Of a DNA stretch of 42,157 bases, positions 16,262 to 24,334 are shown one piece after another. The DNA lies in assembly GCA_913063405.1 (NCBI GenBank), contig CAJXZB010000028.1:1-42157 (forward strand), written 5' to 3'. Source of the stretch: an uncultured Ulvibacter sp. (GTDB taxonomy: Bacteria; Bacteroidota; Bacteroidia; Flavobacteriales; Flavobacteriaceae). The translations under genes and the position numbers were made by a program. The stretch's first letter is position 1. The number at the start of each line of letters is the position of its first letter. The notes below the pieces were generated by a model. It saw only the letters and a program-made list of their open reading frames with translations, was not told the origin of the DNA and searched no databases.

Positions 16262-17074
16262 TTGAGACACTAAGAGTAGCAACACGACCCAAAACACGGG
16301 AACACTTTCCACCCAGAATGCTGCAAAATATTTAGATTGTTCTTTTTCCGAAGCCATTAGTAACACTGCTATTAAAGAACACAGAAGTATTAGGCTGGCA
16401 AAATGATTATGGGCAAAATCATCTTTAAACCCTTCAAGTATTATTGCCATTAAAAGTAGAATTATCCCAAGGAATTTTGTTTTTTTCAAGCCTAGCAGCT
16501 GAGGTAGCGTCTGTAAAGATGAACTATCATAGGTAAGATCCCTTATCTCAAAGGGAAGAGTGAGTACCACTACTATTAAAAAACGTTGAATAAAAGTTAA
16601 CCAGCAAGCCAAATTTAGCGATAGCTTAGAAGCTATCGCTGGAACAATTACGGTTACTCCTGCCCAGACTAAAGCAACAATAAAAATCTTCAATCCCCCA
16701 AGAGTCCTAAGACTTCTACGCTTCAAAAGTGGAACGGCATATAAAACAGTGAATATTGCAAAAACACCTATTGTCACCAAAGTTTCAATAGACAATTGAA
16801 CTCCGAAGAAGATCATTCCACACAAAGCGAGAAAAGAAAACAACTGAATGGATTTCAACGAGTCCCTAAGTGTTTTATGCCTCGCTCCTGCTATCTCCGA
16901 ATACTTCACAAAATTATAGCCAGTAACTGTCCCAAAAAACAAAAAACAAAAAAGTGAAACTGGAAACTCTAGATGAAATTCGAGTATTGTTACACTTACC
17001 AATGAACAAACCGCTATCGCCACATGAATACTGCCATTGAGATAGAAACGAAAGGCGCTGAAAATGATCTTCAT
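16253..17074 (-). CDS. UbiA-superfamily-like integral membrane protein
   Basis: 273 residues, about eight or nine hydrophobic helices, inner membrane. The overall layout fits UbiA prenyltransferases. The second conserved site is recognisable, EIRDLTYDSSSLQTLPQLLG (R178, D179, D183), matching the DxRDxxxD-TLP-LLG pattern of MenA/UbiA-type enzymes. The first site, normally NDxxDxxxD, is only GYNFVKYSEIAGAR (N54 on), which lacks the aspartates. It may be a diverged prenyltransferase for a hydrophobic acceptor or a non-catalytic relative. Its last codons overlap the convergent zinc-motif gene by 9 bases, and it is divergent from gcvP. Confidence 0.75.
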   Translation of the reverse strand: MKIIFSAFRFYLNGSIHVAIAVCSLVSVTILEFHLEFPVSLFCFLFFGTVTGYNFVKYSEIAGARHKTLRDSLKSIQLFSFLALCGMIFFGVQLSIETLVTIGVFAIFTVLYAVPLLKRRSLRTLGGLKIFIVALVWAGVTVIVPAIASKLSLNLACWLTFIQRFLIVVVLTLPFEIRDLTYDSSSLQTLPQLLGLKKTKFLGIILLLMAIILEGFKDDFAHNHFASLILLCSLIAVLLMASEKEQSKYFAAFWVESVPVFWVVLLLLVSQLF

Positions 17075-17172
17075 GGAGTAAAAATAGCCAAAGTGTTTAT
17101 AATCTTAGTTTTTAGTTGAAAAATTGTCCGCTACGACTCCTTAAAAACGAACATTTTTATTGTTTTATATTG

Positions 17173-17180
17173 TAATTTTG
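17173..17180 (+). promoter_or_regulatory. -7 box for gcvP
   Basis: TAATTTTG is a perfect TAnnTTTG match 24 bases before ATG 17205. No clear -33 TTG is found at the usual spacing. Its location supports 17205 rather than an upstream in-frame ATG at 17160. Confidence 0.45.
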
Positions 17181-17204
17181 CAAGCTAAATTAAATAGCAA
17201 ATTA

Positions 17205-20054
17205 ATGAATACAGATTCTTTTGCCCTACGACACATTGGTCCTCGAAGAAGTGACCTTCCTGAAATGCTTAAAGCAGTTGGTGTTGACTCAATGGAACAG
17301 TTGATTTTTGAAACGGTTCCAGATGATATCCGATTAAGAAAACAACTGCAACTAGCCCCAGCATTAAGTGAGAATGAATATCTCGAGCATATCACTGAAC
17401 TCGCTACAAAAAACAGGCTGTTTAAAACGTATATTGGATTGGGTTATAACCAATCTATCACTCCTCCAGTTATTCAACGTAATATCTTGGAAAATCCAGG
17501 ATGGTATACCGCTTATACACCGTACCAAGCTGAAATTGCCCAAGGAAGATTGGAAGCATTGTTAAACTTCCAAACCATGATTGTCGATCTAACTGGAATG
17601 GAATTAGCAAACGCATCGCTATTGGATGAGGCTACAGCAGCGGCTGAAGCAATGGCACTATTGTTGGCTGTAAGAGAAAGAGCACAAAAGAAAAGTAATC
17701 TTGTGAAATTTTTCGTTTCTGAAGAGATTTTACCACAAACACTTTCTTTATTAGAAACAAGATCCAAACCATTAGGCATTGAACTAGTGGTTGGAAATCA
17801 TGAGACCTTTAATTTCTCTACGGATTTCTTTGGGGTACTATTGCAATATCCTGGAAAAACGGGAAGAGTCTATAATTACAAAACGTTTATTACCGAAGCG
17901 AATTCTGCTGGAATAAAAGTAGCTGTAGCCGCGGATATTTTGAGTTTGGTAAAGCTTGAATCTCCCGGAAACTTTGGAGCGGACGTCGTGGTTGGAACTA
18001 CACAACGTTTTGGAATACCTCTAGGCTATGGTGGACCTCATGCGGGTTACTTTGCTACTAAGGAAGAATACAAACGCAGCATACCAGGGCGAATTATTGG
18101 AGTAACCAAAGATACGGATGGAAACCGGGCTTTGCGTATGGCACTGCAAACACGCGAGCAGCATATTAAACGCGACAAGGCCACCTCAAACATTTGTACT
18201 GCTCAAGTTTTATTAGCAGTAATGGCAGGAATGTATGCTGTTTATCATGGACCAAGAGGATTGGAGTATATTGCCACAAAGGTCCACAATAGTACAGCGA
18301 CTTTGGCAGGTAGCCTTGAGGAATTAGGTTACTTTCAGGCCAATGAGACATATTTTGATACAATCGCAATTAAAACCGATGCTTCAAAAATTAAGAAATT
18401 AGCTGAAACTAAAGAGGTAAACTTCTATTATCCTGATGAAGAAACAGTCTCTATTTCTTTAAACGAAACAACAACCTTAAAAGACCTAAATAGAATTGTT
18501 TCCATATTTGGAGAGGCAGTTCAAAAGGAAACTTCAGAGATTACGCAATTGCTTACGGGAAATAAAATTCCGAAGGAGGTAAATAGAAAAACTAAATTCT
18601 TAACCAATGAGGTTTTCAATACCTACCATAGTGAAACAGAATTAATGCGCTATGTAAAAAAATTAGAACGCAAGGATCTTTCACTTAACCATTCTATGAT
18701 TTCATTAGGTAGTTGCACAATGAAGCTAAATGCAGCAGCTGAGATGCTTCCATTAAGCGACCCACAATGGGGAAACATGCACCCGTTCGTACCTTTGGAA
18801 CAGGCAGGTGGTTACCAATTAATGCTAAAGAAACTGGAAGACCAATTAACGGAAATTACTGGCTTTGCCGGCACTTCTTTGCAACCTAATTCTGGTGCTC
18901 AAGGAGAATATGCAGGATTAATGGTAATTCGAGCATATCACGAATCAAACGGTGATGGTCATAGAAATATATGTTTAATCCCTTCATCCGCACACGGAAC
19001 CAATCCAGCAAGCGCTGTAATGGCAGGGATGAAGGTAGTAGTTACAAAAGCAACTGCCGAAGGAAATATTGACGTAGATGATCTTCGCGAAAAAGCTAGG
19101 GAACATAAAGATAATCTTGCGGCACTGATGGTCACTTACCCTTCTACACATGGTGTTTACGAATCGGCTATCAGAGAAATTACAAGTCTTATACATGAAA
19201 ATGGAGGACAAGTGTATATGGATGGTGCAAATATGAATGCACAGGTCGCGCTTACTAATCCAGGAGCAATTGGCGCAGATGTATGCCATTTAAATCTTCA
19301 TAAGACCTTTGCGATTCCTCATGGTGGTGGTGGACCAGGGGTAGGACCTATATGCGTGGCTAAGCAGCTTGTTCCGTTTTTACCAACAAACCCTATTATT
19401 CCTACTGGAGGTGCAAAAGCGATAACAGCAATTTCTGCTGCTCCTTGGGGAAGTTCATTGGCTTGTTTAATTTCTTACGCTTATATAAGTATGTTGGGTG
19501 TTGATGGCCTGAAGAAATCAACGGAATACGCCATTCTAAATGCTAATTACATTAAAGAACGCTTAAATGGTCATTATGAGGTATTGTATACCGGTGAGCG
19601 AGGTCGCGCGGCACATGAGATGATTGTTGATTGTCGTCCATTTAAGGAAAATGGAATTGAAGTTACGGATATAGCAAAACGTTTAATGGATTATGGTTTC
19701 CATGCACCTACGGTTTCATTTCCCGTCGCTGGAACAATTATGATTGAACCTACTGAAAGCGAAAGCAAAGAAGAACTAGACCGCTTTTGTGACGCAATGA
19801 TTTCAATTAGAAAAGAGATAAACGCATTAAGTAAAGATGAGGTAAATAATATTCTCAAAAATTCTCCCCATACCTTGACTATGGTAACAAGCGATACATG
19901 GGAATTTCCTTACAGTAGACAAGAGGCAGCTTTCCCTCTTTCGTATATCACCGAAAATAAGTTTTGGCCATCCGTTCGACGAGTAGATGACGCGTTTGGA
20001 GACCGTAATCTTATTTGTAGTTGCGAACCCATCGAGGCGTATATGGAAGCCTAA
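17205..20054 (+). CDS. gcvP: Glycine dehydrogenase (decarboxylating), glycine cleavage P-protein
   Basis: 949 residues from ATG 17205 ([14 protein letters not shown], the normal family start; the frame opens earlier at 17160 but that part is not conserved). The P-protein decarboxylates glycine with PLP and passes the aminomethyl group to lipoyl-GcvH. It is the fused single-chain form: an N-terminal half ([28 protein letters not shown] near 77-104) and a C-terminal PLP half with [15 protein letters not shown] and the Schiff-base lysine K700 in [16 protein letters not shown]. The glycine-rich loop after the lysine is intact. gcvT and gcvH are not in the window, so the system is split on this chromosome. 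It is followed by a hairpin at 20074-20106. Confidence 0.98.
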   Translation: MNTDSFALRHIGPRRSDLPEMLKAVGVDSMEQLIFETVPDDIRLRKQLQLAPALSENEYLEHITELATKNRLFKTYIGLGYNQSITPPVIQRNILENPGWYTAYTPYQAEIAQGRLEALLNFQTMIVDLTGMELANASLLDEATAAAEAMALLLAVRERAQKKSNLVKFFVSEEILPQTLSLLETRSKPLGIELVVGNHETFNFSTDFFGVLLQYPGKTGRVYNYKTFITEANSAGIKVAVAADILSLVKLESPGNFGADVVVGTTQRFGIPLGYGGPHAGYFATKEEYKRSIPGRIIGVTKDTDGNRALRMALQTREQHIKRDKATSNICTAQVLLAVMAGMYAVYHGPRGLEYIATKVHNSTATLAGSLEELGYFQANETYFDTIAIKTDASKIKKLAETKEVNFYYPDEETVSISLNETTTLKDLNRIVSIFGEAVQKETSEITQLLTGNKIPKEVNRKTKFLTNEVFNTYHSETELMRYVKKLERKDLSLNHSMISLGSCTMKLNAAAEMLPLSDPQWGNMHPFVPLEQAGGYQLMLKKLEDQLTEITGFAGTSLQPNSGAQGEYAGLMVIRAYHESNGDGHRNICLIPSSAHGTNPASAVMAGMKVVVTKATAEGNIDVDDLREKAREHKDNLAALMVTYPSTHGVYESAIREITSLIHENGGQVYMDGANMNAQVALTNPGAIGADVCHLNLHKTFAIPHGGGGPGVGPICVAKQLVPFLPTNPIIPTGGAKAITAISAAPWGSSLACLISYAYISMLGVDGLKKSTEYAILNANYIKERLNGHYEVLYTGERGRAAHEMIVDCRPFKENGIEVTDIAKRLMDYGFHAPTVSFPVAGTIMIEPTESESKEELDRFCDAMISIRKEINALSKDEVNNILKNSPHTLTMVTSDTWEFPYSRQEAAFPLSYITENKFWPSVRRVDDAFGDRNLICSCEPIEAYMEA

Positions 20055-20073
20055 AGGACATAGATGAAATATA

Positions 20074-20106
20074 AAATGACCTTTCTTGGGAAAGGTCATT
20101 GCATTT
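20074..20106 (+). terminator. Hairpin terminator after gcvP
   Basis: AATGACCTTTC (20075-20085) pairs with GAAAGGTCATT (20090-20100) around a short loop, followed by GCATTTT. The stem is strong but the T-tract is short and interrupted, so efficiency is uncertain. Confidence 0.65.
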
Positions 20107-20275
20107 TCACAAATTTCCTCTAGAAAACAAATTATCAAATTACTGACATTTATCCTTATAATTGTCGATTCATTAATAATATCTCGTATTTTTACGAATC
20201 CGTAAAATTGTATTTATTTAGGCTTTTCTGCGATTGCTGGGTAAGACGTTTTACGTACTTTTAAAAAAAAAAAAA

Positions 20276-21334
20276 ATGGGCGTTACCATAACAGGCATAG
20301 GCAGCTATATTCCCAGAGGAATCGCCAAAAACGAACAGTTTAAAAAAAACGATTTTTACACAGAAGATGGTTCTCGGTTCGGTCATGAAAATGATATTAT
20401 CATTAAAAAATTTGAAGCCATCACCGGTATTGCAGAAAGACGCTATATCGATGATGACCTAACCACTTCCGACATCGCTTCTCTGGCTGCCCAAAAAGCG
20501 ATTGATAATTCAGGTATTAATCCTGAAGAATTAGATTATCTCATTGTTGCACATAACTATGGAGACGTAAAGAATAATACAGCTCAGAGCGACACAGTTC
20601 CAAGTATTGCTTCTAGAGTCAAGCACAATCTAAAAATAAAAAAACCCTCCTGCGTGGGTTATGACGTGCTGTTTGGATGCCCCGGATGGATTGAAGGTGT
20701 CATTCAAGCAAACGCCTTTATCGCCTCTGGAATTGCAAAAAAATGTTTGGTTATTGGAGCTGAAACTTTATCCAGAGTTGTAGATCAACACGATCGAGAC
20801 TCTATGATTTATAGTGATGGAGCTGGAGCAGTTGTATTGGAGAATGTAAAAGAAGACAGTGGTATTTTATCACACTGTAGTGCTACTCACACCTATAATG
20901 AGGCACACTTTATATATTTTGGTAAATCGAACAATCAGGAACTTAAGGATGCTCGCATGTACATTAAAATGTACGGGCGAAAAATTTATGAGTTTGCCCT
21001 GATTCATGTGCCAGATGCAATGAAAACCTGCCTTGAAGATAGTAAAATTGACATTCGTCAATTAAAGAAGATCTTTATCCACCAAGCAAACGAAAAAATG
21101 GACGAAGCCATCATAAAACGTTTTTACGGCCTGTATGATATGGTTCCTCCTGCAGATGTTATGCCAATGACAATTGACAAATTAGGTAATTCAAGCGTGG
21201 CCACTGTTCCAACACTTTTCGACCTTGTTCTAAATAATAAGCTGGAAGGGCATCAAGTCTCTAAGGGCGATATTGTAATGTTTGCAAGTGTAGGCGCTGG
21301 GATGAATATTAATGCAATTGTTTACAGAGTCTAG
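20276..21334 (+). CDS. Beta-ketoacyl-ACP synthase III-like enzyme
   Basis: 352 residues from ATG 20276 (MGVTITGIGSYIP). The frame opens earlier at a TTG (20234), but that would translate a poly-A tract. It is a thiolase-fold condensing enzyme with the KAS III triad: C135 in VLFGCPGW, H269 in IFIHQANEK and N305 in LGNSSVAT. Length and the GCPGW context differ from housekeeping FabH (usually about 320-335 residues, ACAGF context), so it is probably a specialised FabH-like enzyme making a starter or a C-C bond in a particular lipid. A run of 13 A immediately precedes the ATG. The methyltransferase gene follows after 2 bases and the glycosyltransferase overlaps that one, marking an operon. Confidence 0.88.
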   Translation: MGVTITGIGSYIPRGIAKNEQFKKNDFYTEDGSRFGHENDIIIKKFEAITGIAERRYIDDDLTTSDIASLAAQKAIDNSGINPEELDYLIVAHNYGDVKNNTAQSDTVPSIASRVKHNLKIKKPSCVGYDVLFGCPGWIEGVIQANAFIASGIAKKCLVIGAETLSRVVDQHDRDSMIYSDGAGAVVLENVKEDSGILSHCSATHTYNEAHFIYFGKSNNQELKDARMYIKMYGRKIYEFALIHVPDAMKTCLEDSKIDIRQLKKIFIHQANEKMDEAIIKRFYGLYDMVPPADVMPMTIDKLGNSSVATVPTLFDLVLNNKLEGHQVSKGDIVMFASVGAGMNINAIVYRV

Positions 21335-21336
21335 GG

Positions 21337-21858
21337 ATGTACGAAAGGCAATTTCCGAAAAAAAGATACCAACATACTTTACGTTTCTTGGAAGAAGTTA
21401 CTACCAAAAATGAGAATATTTTAGATTTGGGCGTTTCTAATCCGTTTTCAGAATTAATGATACGCCAAGGTTTTAAGGTGACAAACACTACTGGTGAAGA
21501 TCTTGATTTGGACACTTCTGCCGTTCAAACCGATGCTTATGATATGGTAAGTGCCTTTGAAATATTCGAGCATTTTGTTTCACCTTTTAACGTATTGAAA
21601 GATATAAGAGCTAAAAAATTAGTAACATCAATACCTCTGAAGCTCTGGTTTTCTAACGCCTACAGAAGCAAAACGGATATGTGGGACCGTCATTATCATG
21701 AATTTGAAGATTGGCAGTTTGATTGGTTGCTAGAAAAGGCAGGCTGGAAGGTTATTAAAAGAGAAAAAATTACCAATCCAGTGAGGAAAATTGGAATCCG
21801 GCCTTTATTAAGAATGTTTACACCTCGTTATTATTTGGTATACGCTGAAAGAATTTAA
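21337..21858 (+). CDS. Class I SAM-dependent methyltransferase-like protein
   Basis: 173 residues, short for the class. The SAM-binding strand is NILDLGVSN (27-35), an unusual motif I with DLGVSNPF in place of DxGxGxG. An acidic loop follows (GEDLDLDTS, 53-61) and then DMVSAFEIFEHFVSPFNVLKDI (69-90), the post-II/motif III region typical of lipid and small-molecule methyltransferases. The C-terminal part RHYHEFEDWQFDWLLEKAGWKV is also typical. The substrate is unknown; by position I infer that it acts on the product of the upstream condensing enzyme or the downstream glycosyltransferase. It starts 2 bases after the previous stop and overlaps the next start by one base (TAATG). Confidence 0.75.
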   Translation: MYERQFPKKRYQHTLRFLEEVTTKNENILDLGVSNPFSELMIRQGFKVTNTTGEDLDLDTSAVQTDAYDMVSAFEIFEHFVSPFNVLKDIRAKKLVTSIPLKLWFSNAYRSKTDMWDRHYHEFEDWQFDWLLEKAGWKVIKREKITNPVRKIGIRPLLRMFTPRYYLVYAERI

Positions 21859-22706
21859 TGAATATCTACATTGTCATACCCGCACATAATGAAGAAGCAT
21901 ATATATCAAAAACGCTTCAATCATTAGCAGAACAAACGCTGCTTCCAAAAAAAATTATGGTCGTTAATGATAATTCATCGGACAATACCCAAAATGTTGT
22001 CGATAGCTTTTCTAAAAAATATAATTTTATACAATCCGTTTTCATCACTTCGGAAGACAAACACGTCCCCGGAAGTAAGGTGATCAATGCCTTTACTAAG
22101 GGTCTGGAAAGATTAGATGACAATTACGACATACTATGTAAATTCGATGCGGATCTCCTCTTTCCGAAGGAGTATCTAGAATTCATTGCTTCTACATTCA
22201 ATTTAAACCCCAAATGTGGAATAGCAGGCGGGTTTTGTTATATTGAAAACAATGGCAAATGGGTTCTGGAAAACCTAACCAGTAAAGATCATATTCGAGG
22301 TGCCTTGAAAGCCTATCGCAAGGATTGTTTTGATCAAATAAATGGCCTAAAAAACACCATGGGCTGGGACACTATTGACGAATTATTAGCCCAATATCAT
22401 GGTTGGAAAATTAAAACAGAGGCCTCCTTGCATGTGAAACACTTGAAGCCCACTGGAGCTTCTTATACTAGGGAGTCAAAATATAAACAAGGTGAAGCCT
22501 TTTATAAAATGCGGTATGGCTTTCTATTAACTGAAATCGCTTCCGTTAAACTCGCCTTGAAAAAAAATAGCTTCCGTTTTTATTTGGACTGTATTCAGGG
22601 ATTCAAGAAAGCTCGAAAAAATAAGATTCCCTATGCTGTTTCAGAAGAAGAAGGGAAGTTTATTAGAAATCTCCGCTGGAAAAATATTAAAAGTAAACTC
22701 TTTTAA
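21858..22706 (+). CDS. Family 2 glycosyltransferase
   Basis: 282 residues, soluble GT-A fold. It opens IYIVIPAHNEEAYISKTLQSL, has the nucleotide-binding segment VVNDNSSDNTQ (35-45) and the DxD motif FDADLLFP with D97 and D99. The acceptor region GLKNTMGWDTIDELLAQYHGWK (WDxxDE) is typical of GT2 enzymes acting on lipid or polysaccharide acceptors. It transfers a sugar from an NDP-sugar in the cytoplasm to an unknown acceptor. It is translationally coupled to the methyltransferase (one-base overlap), and the lipid ABC transporter genes follow after 63 bases, so a glycolipid product is a reasonable inference. Confidence 0.88.
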   Translation: MNIYIVIPAHNEEAYISKTLQSLAEQTLLPKKIMVVNDNSSDNTQNVVDSFSKKYNFIQSVFITSEDKHVPGSKVINAFTKGLERLDDNYDILCKFDADLLFPKEYLEFIASTFNLNPKCGIAGGFCYIENNGKWVLENLTSKDHIRGALKAYRKDCFDQINGLKNTMGWDTIDELLAQYHGWKIKTEASLHVKHLKPTGASYTRESKYKQGEAFYKMRYGFLLTEIASVKLALKKNSFRFYLDCIQGFKKARKNKIPYAVSEEEGKFIRNLRWKNIKSKLF

Positions 22707-22710
22707 AGGC

Positions 22711-22744
22711 TTGAATATTTTCAGAAAACAGTCGGCTAATTTTG
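22711..22744 (+). promoter_or_regulatory. Possible internal promoter for the MlaE/MlaF genes
   Basis: TTG at 22711-22713 and a perfect TAATTTTG box at 22737-22744, spacing 23, ending 25 bases before ATG 22770. The transporter pair could therefore be expressed apart from the upstream biosynthetic genes. Confidence 0.5.
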
Positions 22745-22769
22745 CTATTTTAGCAGGAGCAACACATCT

Positions 22770-23507
22770 ATGAAATACCTTAAAGATATCGGCTCTTATT
22801 TTTTAATGCTCAAAAGAGTGTTCAGTAGTTTTACAAAAAGCGCTGTGTTAAAGAAATTAATTTTTAAAGAAATCGACGACCTTATCATTGGTTCCATGCC
22901 GATTGTTGCCTTTATTTCTTTCTTTGTCGGCGGTGTAATTGCCATACAAACGGCGTTAAACATTGACAACCCTTTGATTCCTGAATATTTGGTAGGTTTT
23001 GCAACTAGACAGTCCATTATTCTAGAATTTGCTCCTACTTTCATTTCTATCATTATGGCAGGAAAAGTTGGTTCTTTTATTACCTCAAGTATTGGTTCTA
23101 TGCGAGTAACGGAACAAATAGACGCGTTAGAAGTTATGGGGATTAACTCACTTAATTATCTTGTATTTCCAAAAATCGTGGCGCTTCTACTCTACCCATT
23201 TGTAATCGCCGTGGCTATGTTCTTAGGTATTCTTGGAGGGTGGGTCGCTGGAGTTTATGGTGGATTTAGTACTTCAGCTGCCTTTATACAAGGGTTGCAA
23301 GAAGATTTTATACCGTTTCATATCATTTATGCATTTATAAAAACATTTGTCTTTGCGTTTATTTTGGCTACGGTTCCCTCCTGGCAAGGGTATTTTATGA
23401 AAGGCGGCGCCTTGGAAGTTGGTAAGGCAAGTACTACTTCTTTTGTCTGGACCAGTGTTCTTATCATATTGGCAAATTATATTGTAACACAACTCCTATT
23501 AAGCTAA
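22770..23507 (+). CDS. MlaE-family lipid ABC transporter permease
   Basis: 245 residues, five to six hydrophobic helices, inner membrane. It shows the MlaE/YrbE family features: a central signature around VGGVIAIQTALNIDNPLIPEYLVGFATRQSIILEFAPTF and then GKVGSFITSSIGSMRVTEQIDALEVMGINSLNYLVFPKIVA, the conserved cytoplasmic coupling loop. MlaE permeases with an MCE partner move phospholipids or other lipids between inner and outer membranes. The ATPase gene overlaps its stop by one base. No MCE-domain (MlaD) gene follows, unlike complete Mla loci, so the partner must be elsewhere or is absent. Confidence 0.92.
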   Translation: MKYLKDIGSYFLMLKRVFSSFTKSAVLKKLIFKEIDDLIIGSMPIVAFISFFVGGVIAIQTALNIDNPLIPEYLVGFATRQSIILEFAPTFISIIMAGKVGSFITSSIGSMRVTEQIDALEVMGINSLNYLVFPKIVALLLYPFVIAVAMFLGILGGWVAGVYGGFSTSAAFIQGLQEDFIPFHIIYAFIKTFVFAFILATVPSWQGYFMKGGALEVGKASTTSFVWTSVLIILANYIVTQLLLS

Positions 23508-24271
23508 TGATCAAAGTTGACAACATACGGAAGCGATTTGGAGAAGAAGAGATCTTAAAAGGAATCACCACTACTTTTGACAAGGGAAAGACCAACCTTA
23601 TTATTGGCCAGAGTGGTAGCGGAAAAACAGTTTTACTGAAATGCCTAATAGGCCTATTTCAACCCGAAGAAGGTCTTATTTATTTTGAAGACAAAATCCT
23701 TCAGGAGATGAACGAAGAAGAACACCGCGTACTTAGAGAGGATCTCGGCATGCTATTTCAAGGAGGAGCATTATTTGATTCAATGACCATTGAAGAAAAT
23801 GTCATGTTTCCACTTCGCATGTTCACTACACAGAAAAAAAGCGAAATGCTCGAACGGGTAAATGAAGTACTCAAGAGAGTGAACCTTGAAAACGTAAATA
23901 AAAAATATCCTGCCGAAATTTCTGGAGGTATGCAAAAAAGGGTCTCAATTGCTAGGGCAATTGTGAATAACCCAAAGTATCTTTTTTGCGATGAACCCAA
24001 TTCCGGTTTAGACCCAAAAACTGCTATTGTAATTGATAATTTAATTCAGGAGATCACACATGAGTATAACATTACGACCATTGTTGTAACACATGATATG
24101 AACTCGGTAATGGAGATTGGTGAAAAGATTGTCTTTCTAAAAAATGGAACGTTGGTTTGGCAAGGCACCAATGAAGAAATTTTTAAAACCGACAATGAGG
24201 ATGTTACGAGCTTTGTTTATTCTTCAGATTTGTTCAAAAAAATACGAGATATTCAGATTAAAGAACAATAA
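23507..24271 (+). CDS. MlaF-family ABC transporter ATP-binding protein
   Basis: 254 residues. Walker A GQSGSGKT at 34-41, Q-loop at Q85 (MLFQGGALFDSMTIEENV), signature SGGMQKR at 139-145, Walker B YLFCDEPNSGLDP starting at 158, and H-loop VTHDMNSV. The SGGMQKR signature and the ALFDSMT stretch are typical of MlaF/Ttg2A-type lipid ATPases. It powers the MlaE permease encoded immediately upstream (one-base overlap). It ends the run; the next gene is a secreted T9SS cargo with its own near-match promoter (TACCTTTA, 24309-24316). Confidence 0.95.
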   Translation: MIKVDNIRKRFGEEEILKGITTTFDKGKTNLIIGQSGSGKTVLLKCLIGLFQPEEGLIYFEDKILQEMNEEEHRVLREDLGMLFQGGALFDSMTIEENVMFPLRMFTTQKKSEMLERVNEVLKRVNLENVNKKYPAEISGGMQKRVSIARAIVNNPKYLFCDEPNSGLDPKTAIVIDNLIQEITHEYNITTIVVTHDMNSVMEIGEKIVFLKNGTLVWQGTNEEIFKTDNEDVTSFVYSSDLFKKIRDIQIKEQ

Positions 24272-24334
24272 TAGTCCCCGAATCTTTTAGAAATCGCATT
24301 ATTTACCTTACCTTTAAGGTCAAAAACTAAAATT

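Noticed and set aside
17160..17204. Upstream ATG extension of gcvP
   Set aside because: The added 15 residues are not part of the family start and overlap the -7 box at 17173-17180.
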